A stretch of DNA of 17,526 bases, from the NCBI GenBank assembly GCA_035504075.1, contig DATJSO010000092.1:1-17526 (forward strand), read 5' to 3'. The notes below the pieces were generated by a model. That model ran no database searches, was not told the DNA's origin, and was given only the letters and a program-made list of their open reading frames with translations. The DNA comes from DATARH01 sp035504075 (lineage in GTDB: Bacteria > Pseudomonadota > Alphaproteobacteria > ATCC43930 > CGMCC-115725). Positions 7,701-14,962 of this stretch are shown here, piece by piece (within the stretch, counting starts at the first letter, position 1; each line of letters starts with the position of its first letter). The translations under genes and the position numbers were made by a program.

Positions 7701-8834
7701 ATGGCCGATCCGCGCCGCGTCGCCAACTCCCGCGCCGCCCTCACGGGCGGCGCGGGCCGGCGCGAACTGCGCGGTTCCACGGCGTTGGCCGCAGTCCGCC
7801 GCACCCGGCCGCCGCGGCGCGGCGGCGAGGCGGGCCATGGTGCAGCGCGGCGAGGGGAGGCGGATGCGGCCTCGCTGTCGATCGGCCTCAGCGCCGTCAT
7901 CGTCGCCGCCAGCGCCCAGGAACCGCGTGTGCTGACGCTGCGGCCAGCGGCCGGGAGCGCCGCCGGCGGCGGCATCGAGGCATTGCCGTCGGGGCCGCTT
8001 GAAGCCGAGCATCGCACGCTGGAGGTCGGTCTGCGCGCCTGGGTCGAGCGGCAGACCGGCCAGCGCCTCGGCTATGTCGAGCAGCTTTATACGTTCGGCG
8101 ACCGCGACCGGGCCGCGGACGAGACGGCATTGGCGCTGCCGGCACTCGTCGTCGCCTATCTGGCGCTGGTCCGCGAGGCGGGGCCGGCCGGCGCCGCCGA
8201 TGCCGAATGGCAGAGCTGGTATCGCTATTTCCCGTGGGAGGACTGGCGGCGCGGCAAGCCCGCCATGCTGGGCGCGATCGAGGCTGCGCTCGCACACTGG
8301 GCGGCACGGGCGGCGAACGGCGAATTGCGGCGGCTGCGCGAAGAGCGCATCGGCCTCGCCTTCGGCCTCTCCGGCGCGGCCTGGAACGAGGAGTTGCCGC
8401 TCGAACGCTACGAATTGTTGTACGAGGCCGGTTTTGTCGCCGAGGCGGCGCGTGATGTCGGCCGCTCGGGGCCGGCGGCCGACGGCACCGTCGCCGGGGC
8501 GGCGATGGCGTCCGACCATCGGCGCATGCTGGCAACCGCGATCGGCCGGCTGCGCGGCAAGATCAAGTACCGGCCGGTTGTCTTCGAGCTGATGCCGCCG
8601 TCGTTCACGCTGCTGCAATTGCAGCGCACGGTCGAGGCGCTGGCCGGCATCCGCCTGCACAAACAGAATTTCCGCCGGCTCGTCGAGCAGCAGGGCCTGG
8701 TCGAGGAGACGGGCGAGATCAGCGCCGCGACCGGCGGCCGGCCGGCCCGCCTCGTGCGCTTCCGCCGCGAAGTATTGCTTGAACGCCCGGCGCCCGGATT
8801 GCGGCTGCGCGCCGGCCGGCGCGCCGCCGGTTGA
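7701..8834 (+). CDS. NrtR/NadQ-like regulator: degenerate Nudix domain plus winged helix
   Basis: The open frame encodes 377 residues. Residues 60-165 resemble the Nudix fold of NrtR-type NAD regulators (SIGLSAVIVAA, then GPLE, YVEQLYTFGD, ALPALVVAYLALV). The C-terminal part, 286-355, matches the NrtR winged helix: KYRPVVFELMPPSFTLLQLQ, KQNFRRLVEQQGLVE, GGRPARLVRF. The Nudix box is degenerate: where REuxEExG is expected the sequence is RAWVERQTG, so two of the usual metal-binding glutamates are missing and hydrolase activity is unlikely. By family knowledge it would be a transcriptional regulator of NAD metabolism sensing an ADP-ribose-type ligand; no NAD gene is in the window. The first roughly 58 residues are Arg/Ala/Gly-rich, resemble no domain and include a 12-bp hairpin, so the 7701 start is doubtful. 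Confidence 0.75.
   Translation: MADPRRVANSRAALTGGAGRRELRGSTALAAVRRTRPPRRGGEAGHGAARRGEADAASLSIGLSAVIVAASAQEPRVLTLRPAAGSAAGGGIEALPSGPLEAEHRTLEVGLRAWVERQTGQRLGYVEQLYTFGDRDRAADETALALPALVVAYLALVREAGPAGAADAEWQSWYRYFPWEDWRRGKPAMLGAIEAALAHWAARAANGELRRLREERIGLAFGLSGAAWNEELPLERYELLYEAGFVAEAARDVGRSGPAADGTVAGAAMASDHRRMLATAIGRLRGKIKYRPVVFELMPPSFTLLQLQRTVEALAGIRLHKQNFRRLVEQQGLVEETGEISAATGGRPARLVRFRREVLLERPAPGLRLRAGRRAAG
7729..7756. other. Perfect 12-bp hairpin at the 5' end of the NrtR-like frame
   Basis: CCCGCGCCGCCC (7729-7740) and GGGCGGCGCGGG (7745-7756) form a perfect 12-bp stem with loop TCAC. It lies 29 nt after the PH-domain stop codon and inside the assumed N-terminus of the next gene. That is where an intergenic terminator or processing hairpin would be expected if the true start lies downstream. 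There is no T-run. Confidence 0.5.
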
Positions 8835-8905
8835 GGTGCGCGGTCAGATCCTGCGGATGCGCCGGGCTTTATGGTAGAAGAGCCGCGCTGCAGCGAGGAT
8901 GCGAG

Positions 8906-10231
8906 ATGAACCCGAGCCGCGCCGCCAACAGCACCGTCGCCGCCGCGCTCGCCGAGGCGCAGCACGACTATCGCGCGCAACATCCGAAGAGCCTGGCGCA
9001 ATATGAAGCCGCCTGCGGCGCGATGCCCGGCGGCAACACGCGCGCCTCGATCTTCGTCGAACCGTTCCCGCTGACGATCGTGCGCGGCGAGGGCGCGCAT
9101 CTGTGGGATCTCGACGGCCATGAATACGTCGACTTCCTCGCCGAATTTACCGCCGGACTTTTCGGCCACTCGCACCCGGGAATCCGCCGCGCGATCGACG
9201 CGGCATTGGACGACGGGTGGAATTTCGGCGCGCACGGCCTCGCCGAGGCGCGCTTTGCGCGCGCCGTGTGCGACCGCTTTCCCGCGATCGAACGCGTCCG
9301 CTTCACGAACAGCGGCACCGAAGCCAACCTGATGGCGGTGAGCCTCGCCTGCGCCGTTACGGGCCGCGCCAAGGTGCTGGTGTTCCAGGGCGGCTACCAC
9401 GGCGGCGTGTTCTATTTCCGCGGCGCCGGCAGCCGCGTCAACGCGCCGTTCCAGTTCCTCCTCGCCGAATACAACGATGCCGCGGCCGCCCGCACGCTCG
9501 TCGCGCCGCATACGGACGACCTCGCGGCGATCCTCGTCGAGCCGATGCTCGGCGGCAGCGGCTGCATCCCGGGAACCCGCGATTTTCTTGCCGACCTGCG
9601 CGCGCTCGCCGACGAAACCGGCGCCATCCTGATCCTCGACGAGGTGATGACCTCGCGGCTCGCGCCGGGCGGCCTGCAGCAGGTGCACGGCATCCGGCCG
9701 GACATGACGACGCTCGGCAAATATGTCGGCGGCGGCATGAGCTTCGGCGCGTTCGGCGGCAAGGCAGAGCTGATGCAGCGCTTCGACCCGCGCCGCCCGG
9801 ACCACCTCGAACACGCCGGCACGTTCAACAACAACGTCGTGACGATGAACGCCGGCTATGTCGGGTTGACCGAAATCTATACGCCCGAGCGCGCCTGCGA
9901 ACTCAACCGTTTTGGCGACAGCTTGCGCAAGCGGCTCAACGCGATCGTCGGGTGCCGCGGAGTGGCGATGCAGTTCACCGGGCTTGGATCGATGATCGGC
10001 GTGCACATGACCGACAGGCCGATCCGCAACGAGACCGACGCTCGCCAGGGCAACGCCGCGTTGCTCGATCTGTTCTGGTTCGACCTGCTGGCGCGCGGTA
10101 TCTGGTTTGCGAAGCGCGGCATGATGGCATTGTCGATCGCGCTCGACGACAACGACTGCGACAAGCTGGCCGCCGCCGTCGAAGAATTCGCCGACACCCG
10201 CGCGCCGCTGTTCGAAGGAAGCCGTCGATGA
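8906..10231 (+). CDS. Class III PLP-dependent aminotransferase (GSA aminomutase-like)
   Basis: The ATG at 8906 has GAGG at 7-nt spacing and gives 441 residues; the frame is open further upstream but without a domain there. Landmarks of fold-type I, class III transaminases are present: MPGGNTRAS (40-48), NSGTEANL (135-142), YHGG (164-167), LDEVMTSR (244-251, with Asp245 expected to contact the PLP ring nitrogen) and the Schiff-base lysine Lys272 in TLGKYVGGG. The closest overall pattern is glutamate-1-semialdehyde 2,1-aminomutase-like proteins. Alphaproteobacteria normally make 5-aminolevulinate with HemA-type synthase, so a catabolic or secondary role is more likely than hemL; the substrate is unknown. 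Its stop overlaps the start of a small ORF (ATGA), and a dehydrogenase gene follows. Confidence 0.9.
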   Translation: MNPSRAANSTVAAALAEAQHDYRAQHPKSLAQYEAACGAMPGGNTRASIFVEPFPLTIVRGEGAHLWDLDGHEYVDFLAEFTAGLFGHSHPGIRRAIDAALDDGWNFGAHGLAEARFARAVCDRFPAIERVRFTNSGTEANLMAVSLACAVTGRAKVLVFQGGYHGGVFYFRGAGSRVNAPFQFLLAEYNDAAAARTLVAPHTDDLAAILVEPMLGGSGCIPGTRDFLADLRALADETGAILILDEVMTSRLAPGGLQQVHGIRPDMTTLGKYVGGGMSFGAFGGKAELMQRFDPRRPDHLEHAGTFNNNVVTMNAGYVGLTEIYTPERACELNRFGDSLRKRLNAIVGCRGVAMQFTGLGSMIGVHMTDRPIRNETDARQGNAALLDLFWFDLLARGIWFAKRGMMALSIALDDNDCDKLAAAVEEFADTRAPLFEGSRR

Positions 10232-10431
10232 CCGACTCGCGCAGCAATCACCGCGTCGCCGATGCCGATTGGGCGTATCGTCAGCCCGACCGCGAAGCGA
10301 TCACTTATCGGGATCGGAAGGGTGCCGATCCGAGCGGCCCCCGCGCAACATTTGATGTAAAACAGAAAGATCTCGACTGCTGGCAAGCCCTCGCAAGGTG
10401 CGCCACCTGCGCCGCATTCTCGAACCCGTGA
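10228..10431 (+). CDS. Possible small ORF between aminotransferase and dehydrogenase genes
   Basis: A 67-codon frame starts at an ATG overlapping the aminotransferase stop (ATGA, 10228-10231), with GAAGGA a few bases upstream as a fair ribosome binding site. It ends at TGA 10429-10431, which overlaps a GTG (10428-10430) in frame with the downstream dehydrogenase. The product begins MTDSRSNHRVADADWAYRQP and contains four cysteine/tryptophan-rich positions near the C-terminus (DCWQALARCATCAAF). No known domain was recognised and no membrane segment is visible. Codon third positions in the second half (about 10340-10380) are much more AT-rich than in neighbouring genes, which argues that this half may be intergenic. 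It may be a real coupled small protein, a gene remnant or chance. Confidence 0.3.
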   Translation: MTDSRSNHRVADADWAYRQPDREAITYRDRKGADPSGPRATFDVKQKDLDCWQALARCATCAAFSNP

Positions 10432-10439
10432 ACGGTCCC

Positions 10440-13358
10440 ATGCCGCTCGACAATCCGCTCGACAATCCGCCCGCTCGCTCGCGTCTTGAAGCGCGCCTCA
10501 GGCGCGAGCTGCGCGGCGAGGTCATGTTCGACCGGTTCACGCGCGGCCGCTATTCCACGGATGCGTCGATCTACCAGATCGAGCCGCTGGGCATCGCGGC
10601 GCCGCGCGACAAAGAGGATGTCGCCGCGGCGCTGGCGATCGCACGCGAGGAGGGCGTTCCGGTATTGCCGCGCGGCGGCGGCACCTCGCAATGCGGCCAG
10701 ACCGTTGCTCGCGCCCTCGTGCTCGATTGCAGCAAATACATGGACGCGGTCGTCGCGCTCGACGCCGAGGGACGGCGGGTGCGGGTGCAGCCGGGCGTCG
10801 TCATGGAGCGGCTCAACCAGCGGCTGCGGCAGCACAAATTGTGGTTCCCGGTCGATGTCTCGACCGGCGACCGGGCGACATTGGGCGGCATGACCGCCAA
10901 CAACAGCTGCGGTGCGCGGTCCATTCGCTACGGCAACATGGTGCACAACGTGCGGGCGATCGAGGCGATCCTCGCCGACGGCAGCGAGGCGCGTTTCGCC
11001 GAGGTGCCGGGAAATCTCGGCGACGACATCGAGCCCGAGCGCTACCGCGACCTCGTGCGCGACATGCGCGCCCTGTACCGCCGCGAAGCCGACGAGATCG
11101 ACGCGCGCTTTCCGAAGGTGTTGCGCCGGGTCGGCGGCTACAATATCGACATGATCGCCCCGAACGGAGCCGGGGCCGGCCACAACATGGCGCATCTCCT
11201 GGTCGGCTCGGAAGGCACGCTGGCGTTTTTCAGCGAGATCGAGCTCGATCTTCAACCAATACCTGCGCATCGCGTTCTCGGCATCTGCCACTTCCCGAGC
11301 TTTTATCGGGCTATGGATGCGGCGCAGCACATCGTCAAACTGGGGCCGGCCGCGGTCGAACTGGTCGATCGCACGATGATCGAGCTGGCGCGCGACAACC
11401 CGGTGTTCCGGCCGGTCGTCGAGCGATTTGTGCGGGGCGAGCCGGACGCGATCTTATTGACCGAGTTCGCCGGCGATGATGCCGACGACAACCTTCGCCG
11501 CCTCAGGCAACTTGTTGAATTGATGGGCGATCTCGGCTTTCCCGGCGCGGTCATCGAGGCGACCGATCCGGCCTTCCAGCACGCGGTGTGGAACGTGCGC
11601 AAGGAAGGCCTCAACATCATGATGTCGATGAAGGGCGACGGCAAACCGATCTCGTTTATCGAGGACTGTGCAGTCCGGCTCGAAGACCTCGCGGAATATA
11701 CCGATCGGCTAACCGAGGTCTTCCGCAAACACGGCACCTACGGCACGTGGTATGCGCACGCCTCGGTCGGCTGCCTGCACGTCCGGCCCGTCATCAATCT
11801 GAAAGAGGAGCTGGGTGCAAAGCAGCTGCGCGCGATCGCCGAGGCGGCCTTCGCGATGGTGCGCGAATACAAGGGGTCGCATTCGGGCGAGCACGGCGAC
11901 GGCCTCGTGCGCTCCGAGCACCACCTGGCGATGTTCGGGCCGCGCATCGTCAAGGCCTTCGAGGAGGTCAAGGACACTTTCGATCCGACCGGCCTGTTCA
12001 ATCCGGGCAAGATCGTGCGGCCGCCGAAAATGGACGACCGCAGCCTGTTCCGCTTCAAGCCGGACTACCGGCAACTGCCGCTGAAGAGCGTCCTCGACTG
12101 GTCGGAATGGGGGTCGTTCGCGAGCGCCGCCGAGATGTGCAACAACAACGGCGCCTGCCGCAAATCCGACCCCGGCGTGATGTGCCCCAGTTACCGCGCG
12201 ACCGGCGACGAGCAGCACCTGACGCGCGGCCGCGCCAACACGCTGCGCCTGGCGCTCTCCGGCCAGCTCGGCGCGGATGCGCTCGTCTCGGATGAAATGC
12301 GCGAGACGATGGCCTTGTGCCTATCATGCAAGGGCTGCAAGCGCGAATGCCCGACCGGCGTCGATATGGCGCGCATGAAGATCGAGTTCCTGCACCATTA
12401 CAAGCAACGCCACGGGCTGACGGGGCGCGACCGGCTCGTCGCCTATCTGCCGCGCTATGCGGCCTACGCCGCGCGGCTGGCGCCGCTGCTCAACCTGCGC
12501 AACCGGGTCCCGGCGCTGGCGGCGCTCGGCGAGCGGCTGTTCGGCCTCAGCGCGCGGCGGCAACTCCCGGGATGGTCTTCACGCCCCTATGTCGATGCGT
12601 ACCCGAATCGCAGCGACGAGGGGCCCGAGGTCGTGCTCTTTGTCGATACGTTCAATCGCTGGTTCGAGCCGGAGAACGCGCATGCCGCCGAGCGCGTGCT
12701 GGCGCGCGCCGGCTACCGCGTCGCAACGCCGGAACCGGCGTGCGGCCGACCCTTATGCTGCGGCCGCACGTTCCTTGCCGCGGGGATGGTCGACGAGGCG
12801 AGGAAAGAGGCGCGGCGCATGCTCGCGGCGCTGGCGCCGGCACTCGCCGCCGGCACGCCGATCGTCGGCCTCGAGCCCGCCTGCCTGTTGACCTTGCGCG
12901 ACGAATTGCCGGCGATGCTGCCCGGCGCCGAGACCAAAGCGCTTGCCGCGCAGGCGCAGCTCTTCGAGGAGTTCGTCGCCGCCGAACGCGATGCCGGGCG
13001 CTTCGTCCTCAAGCTTGCGGCGATGCCGGGCAGAGCGGCGCTGCTGCACGGCCATTGCCACCAGAAGGCGTTCGGCACCGCCGCCGCGGCGGCCGATGTG
13101 CTGCGGCTCATTCCCGAACTCACGGTCGAGACCTTCGATTCGACCTGTTGCGGCATGGCGGGCGCATTCGGCCTCGAAGCCGAGCATTACGATATTTCGA
13201 TGAAGATCGGCGAACTGGGCGTGTTGCCGAAGATGCGCGCCGCCCCGCCAGACACGCTCATCGCCGCCTGCGGCACCTCGTGCCGCCACCAGATCGCCGA
13301 GGGCGCCGGCCGCCAGGCCCGCCACATCGTCCGCATCCTCGACGAGGCATCGATGTGA
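10440..13358 (+). CDS. FAD- and Fe-S-containing D-2-hydroxyacid dehydrogenase, YdiJ type
   Basis: From the ATG at 10440 the product has 972 residues, similar in size to E. coli YdiJ (about 1018). It joins an FAD-binding PCMH domain (about 45-275, with PRGGGTSQCGQ at 77-87), an FAD-oxidase C-terminal domain (about 275-525, with HSGEHGDGLVR at 481-491), and an Fe-S module. The module has Cys567, Cys573 and Cys582, then CLSCKGCKRECP (627-638). Two cysteine-rich CCG motifs follow (CGRPLCCG at 768-775, and HCHQKA with STCCGMAG at 872-908). YdiJ-type enzymes oxidise D-2-hydroxyglutarate or related D-2-hydroxyacids and pass electrons on, probably at the membrane. GTG at 10398 and 10428 are alternative starts; none has a clear ribosome binding site. 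The 10428 GTG overlaps the preceding small ORF stop. The TGA overlaps the next gene (GTGA). Confidence 0.9.
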   Translation: MPLDNPLDNPPARSRLEARLRRELRGEVMFDRFTRGRYSTDASIYQIEPLGIAAPRDKEDVAAALAIAREEGVPVLPRGGGTSQCGQTVARALVLDCSKYMDAVVALDAEGRRVRVQPGVVMERLNQRLRQHKLWFPVDVSTGDRATLGGMTANNSCGARSIRYGNMVHNVRAIEAILADGSEARFAEVPGNLGDDIEPERYRDLVRDMRALYRREADEIDARFPKVLRRVGGYNIDMIAPNGAGAGHNMAHLLVGSEGTLAFFSEIELDLQPIPAHRVLGICHFPSFYRAMDAAQHIVKLGPAAVELVDRTMIELARDNPVFRPVVERFVRGEPDAILLTEFAGDDADDNLRRLRQLVELMGDLGFPGAVIEATDPAFQHAVWNVRKEGLNIMMSMKGDGKPISFIEDCAVRLEDLAEYTDRLTEVFRKHGTYGTWYAHASVGCLHVRPVINLKEELGAKQLRAIAEAAFAMVREYKGSHSGEHGDGLVRSEHHLAMFGPRIVKAFEEVKDTFDPTGLFNPGKIVRPPKMDDRSLFRFKPDYRQLPLKSVLDWSEWGSFASAAEMCNNNGACRKSDPGVMCPSYRATGDEQHLTRGRANTLRLALSGQLGADALVSDEMRETMALCLSCKGCKRECPTGVDMARMKIEFLHHYKQRHGLTGRDRLVAYLPRYAAYAARLAPLLNLRNRVPALAALGERLFGLSARRQLPGWSSRPYVDAYPNRSDEGPEVVLFVDTFNRWFEPENAHAAERVLARAGYRVATPEPACGRPLCCGRTFLAAGMVDEARKEARRMLAALAPALAAGTPIVGLEPACLLTLRDELPAMLPGAETKALAAQAQLFEEFVAAERDAGRFVLKLAAMPGRAALLHGHCHQKAFGTAAAAADVLRLIPELTVETFDSTCCGMAGAFGLEAEHYDISMKIGELGVLPKMRAAPPDTLIAACGTSCRHQIAEGAGRQARHIVRILDEASM
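10446..10469 (+). repeat. Tandem 12-bp repeat in the dehydrogenase N-terminus
   Basis: CTCGACAATCCG occurs twice in a row (10446-10457 and 10458-10469) and encodes LDNPLDNP at residues 3-10. As an in-frame duplication it leaves the protein intact and lies ahead of the first conserved domain. It could vary in copy number by slippage. Confidence 0.6.
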
Positions 13359-14485
13359 TTGGACAGGTCGGTTCGATCCTCGTTTACGTGACGAGCGACG
13401 CCGACAACGCGCTCGGCGAGAACGTGCTGAAACTGCCGCTGCTGCTGGCGCTGACAGCGGCGTTTCCCGCGGCGCGCATCGCCTGGGTTCCCGGCACGAG
13501 CGGCGCGTTTCATCTGCGCGCGGCATTGGCGCCGCTGGTCGCCGGCCGCATCGCCGAGTTCATCACCGATCTCGCCATCCCGACAGACCCGCGGCAGTCG
13601 CTGCCGCTGGCCTGGCGGCGGGGCCATTCGATCCTTGAGCGGCATTTCGATCTGATCGTCGATACCCAGCGCTATCTCGGCCGCACGCTGTTTCTGCGCC
13701 GCATCCCCCACCAGCGTTTTGTCAGCGGCACGTGGCGCTACTTCTGGTCGAACGCCGCGCCGCCGCGGCCGCTGTCGCGGCGCCCGCCGTGTCTCGTCGA
13801 TAAACTGCTGGGACTCGCGGCGGCCGCGGCCGGGCGCCCTGTCATCGTCGATAACCCGATCCCGCTGCCCGCCTCGTTTCGCGCCCGCGCCGCCGCGTTA
13901 TTGCCGGAGGGATCGATCTATGTCGGCCTGGCGCCCGGCGCCGGCAACAAGGCGCGCCGCAAGTGCTGGCCGCTCGACGCCTTCGTCGAACTCGCCCGGC
14001 AGCAGGTCGAGCGCGGCCGCGTGCCGGTCTTCGTTCTCGGCCCGGAAGAGGCTGAATGGACGGGCCGGCTGCGCGCGGCGGTGCCGTCGGCGCTGTTGCC
14101 ATCGAGCGCCGACGCCGGGCCGTGCCTGGCGGCGGCGCTCGGCGAGCGGCTGTCGGCCGCTGTCGCCAATTGCTCCGGCACCGGCCACCTGCTGGCCGCC
14201 GGCGGCGCGCCGATGGTGTCGCTCTACGGGCCGACCCGGCCGGAAAAATACGCGCCGTTCGCCCGCGCGCTGATCTGCCTGAAGGCGCAGGATTTCGGAT
14301 CGGACAAAATCGACGCGATCCCGCTCGCCGCGGTTGCTGCGGCGGTCGAGCGGCAGGTTGCGATCGGCCCGGTCGGGGCGTCAACGCCGACGGCGGCGAT
14401 CACCGTGAATACGAGCGGCCCGGCGGATAGGCGGCGAATTTCGGCAGTGCCGGGTCCATATGGTCCCACGGCTGCGCACTCTTGA
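13355..14485 (+). CDS. Glycosyltransferase family 9 (heptosyltransferase-like)
   Basis: Starting at the GTG at 13355, which overlaps the dehydrogenase stop (GTGA), the frame gives 376 residues. The N-terminus (SILVYVTSDADNALGENVLK) has the GT9 nucleotide-fold pattern, followed by LPLLLALTAAFPAARIAWVPG. The C-terminal half has LAPGAGNKARRKCWPLDAF and the sugar-nucleotide region NCSGTGHLLAAGGAPMVSLY followed by GPTRPEKYAPF. GT9 enzymes transfer heptose or related sugars to lipopolysaccharide at the cytoplasmic face of the inner membrane. The usual family end falls near VAAAVERQVAIG; the last roughly 30 residues look like read-through into the 3' end of the opposing gene, with which it overlaps by 86 bp. 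Coupling to a flavin dehydrogenase is unexpected. The exact sugar is unknown. Confidence 0.82.
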   Translation: MIGQVGSILVYVTSDADNALGENVLKLPLLLALTAAFPAARIAWVPGTSGAFHLRAALAPLVAGRIAEFITDLAIPTDPRQSLPLAWRRGHSILERHFDLIVDTQRYLGRTLFLRRIPHQRFVSGTWRYFWSNAAPPRPLSRRPPCLVDKLLGLAAAAAGRPVIVDNPIPLPASFRARAAALLPEGSIYVGLAPGAGNKARRKCWPLDAFVELARQQVERGRVPVFVLGPEEAEWTGRLRAAVPSALLPSSADAGPCLAAALGERLSAAVANCSGTGHLLAAGGAPMVSLYGPTRPEKYAPFARALICLKAQDFGSDKIDAIPLAAVAAAVERQVAIGPVGASTPTAAITVNTSGPADRRRISAVPGPYGPTAAHS

Positions 14486-14831
14486 CGAAGATGTCGGCTT
14501 CGGGACGGAACGCGCTCGGATCGTCGAGCGTGCCGACCCTGAGGCCGACGATGTCGGGCCGGCTCGCCACCTGAATATAGAGCGGCGAGCCGCAATCGCC
14601 GCAGAAATGGCGGGAGACTTCGTGGCCGGCGTCGGATGTCGTGACAAACGACCGCGGCGCGCCTTTTGTGACGCGGAAGCCGGCCGCCGCCACCCGCATC
14701 GCCGCGACAAAAGCCGTGCCGCTCGCGCGCTGGCAGTCGCGGCAATGGCAAAGCAGCGAGAAGCTCGGCTCGCCCGCCGATTCGTAGCGTACCGCGCCGC
14801 ACAGACAACCGCCCGATCTGATCTTGGCCAT
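14400..14831 (-). CDS. GFA-family (CENP-V/GFA fold) zinc-binding protein
   Basis: The ATG at 14831 gives 143 residues; the frame is open further upstream but the family starts here (MAKIRSGGCLCGAVRYESAG). All the typical zinc ligands are present: Cys9 and Cys11 (CLCGAVRY), Cys28, Cys30 and Cys33 (CHCRDCQRASGTAF), and Cys77 and Cys80 (HFCGDCGSPLY). The family is named for glutathione-dependent formaldehyde-activating enzyme, but most members have no proven activity, so only the fold can be claimed. AAGG lies just upstream of the start. It is divergent from the D-aminoacylase gene (131-nt gap, no clear promoter seen) and converges on the glycosyltransferase gene with an 86-bp overlap. Confidence 0.88.
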   Translation of the reverse strand: MAKIRSGGCLCGAVRYESAGEPSFSLLCHCRDCQRASGTAFVAAMRVAAAGFRVTKGAPRSFVTTSDAGHEVSRHFCGDCGSPLYIQVASRPDIVGLRVGTLDDPSAFRPEADIFVKSAQPWDHMDPALPKFAAYPPGRSYSR

Positions 14832-14962
14832 GCGGCCTTGCTCCACGAATCGTCTCGGTGCGAGCGAGTTTGCGACGCGCACGGCCGAATGGCGATAGGG
14901 GTTGTGGTTGCCGCCGCCGCCGCGACGCAGCAATCTGGCCGCGGCCAGACGGGAGCGGGCGA

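Noticed and set aside
7146..8660. Minus-strand open frame (504 codons) opposite the PH-domain and NrtR-like genes
   Set aside because: It covers two recognisable plus-strand proteins and is Arg/Gln-rich low-complexity sequence typical of GC-rich antisense frames.
8408..10006. Minus-strand open frame (532 codons) opposite the aminotransferase
   Set aside because: The plus strand carries a complete set of class III aminotransferase motifs; the antisense frame shows none.
8906..10231. Aminotransferase as hemL (glutamate-1-semialdehyde aminomutase)
   Set aside because: Sequence pattern is similar, but alphaproteobacteria normally form 5-aminolevulinate from glycine and succinyl-CoA, and no hemA/gltX-type context is present, so the symbol was withheld.
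10351..10380. Possible promoter in the AT-rich stretch before the dehydrogenase gene
   Set aside because: TTGATG is present at 10352-10357 but no -10-like hexamer stands at 16-18 nt spacing.
12317..13354. Upstream extension of the glycosyltransferase frame inside the dehydrogenase gene
   Set aside because: This part overlaps the Fe-S and CCG domains of the dehydrogenase in another frame and has no GT9 features; the glycosyltransferase begins at the GTG at 13355.
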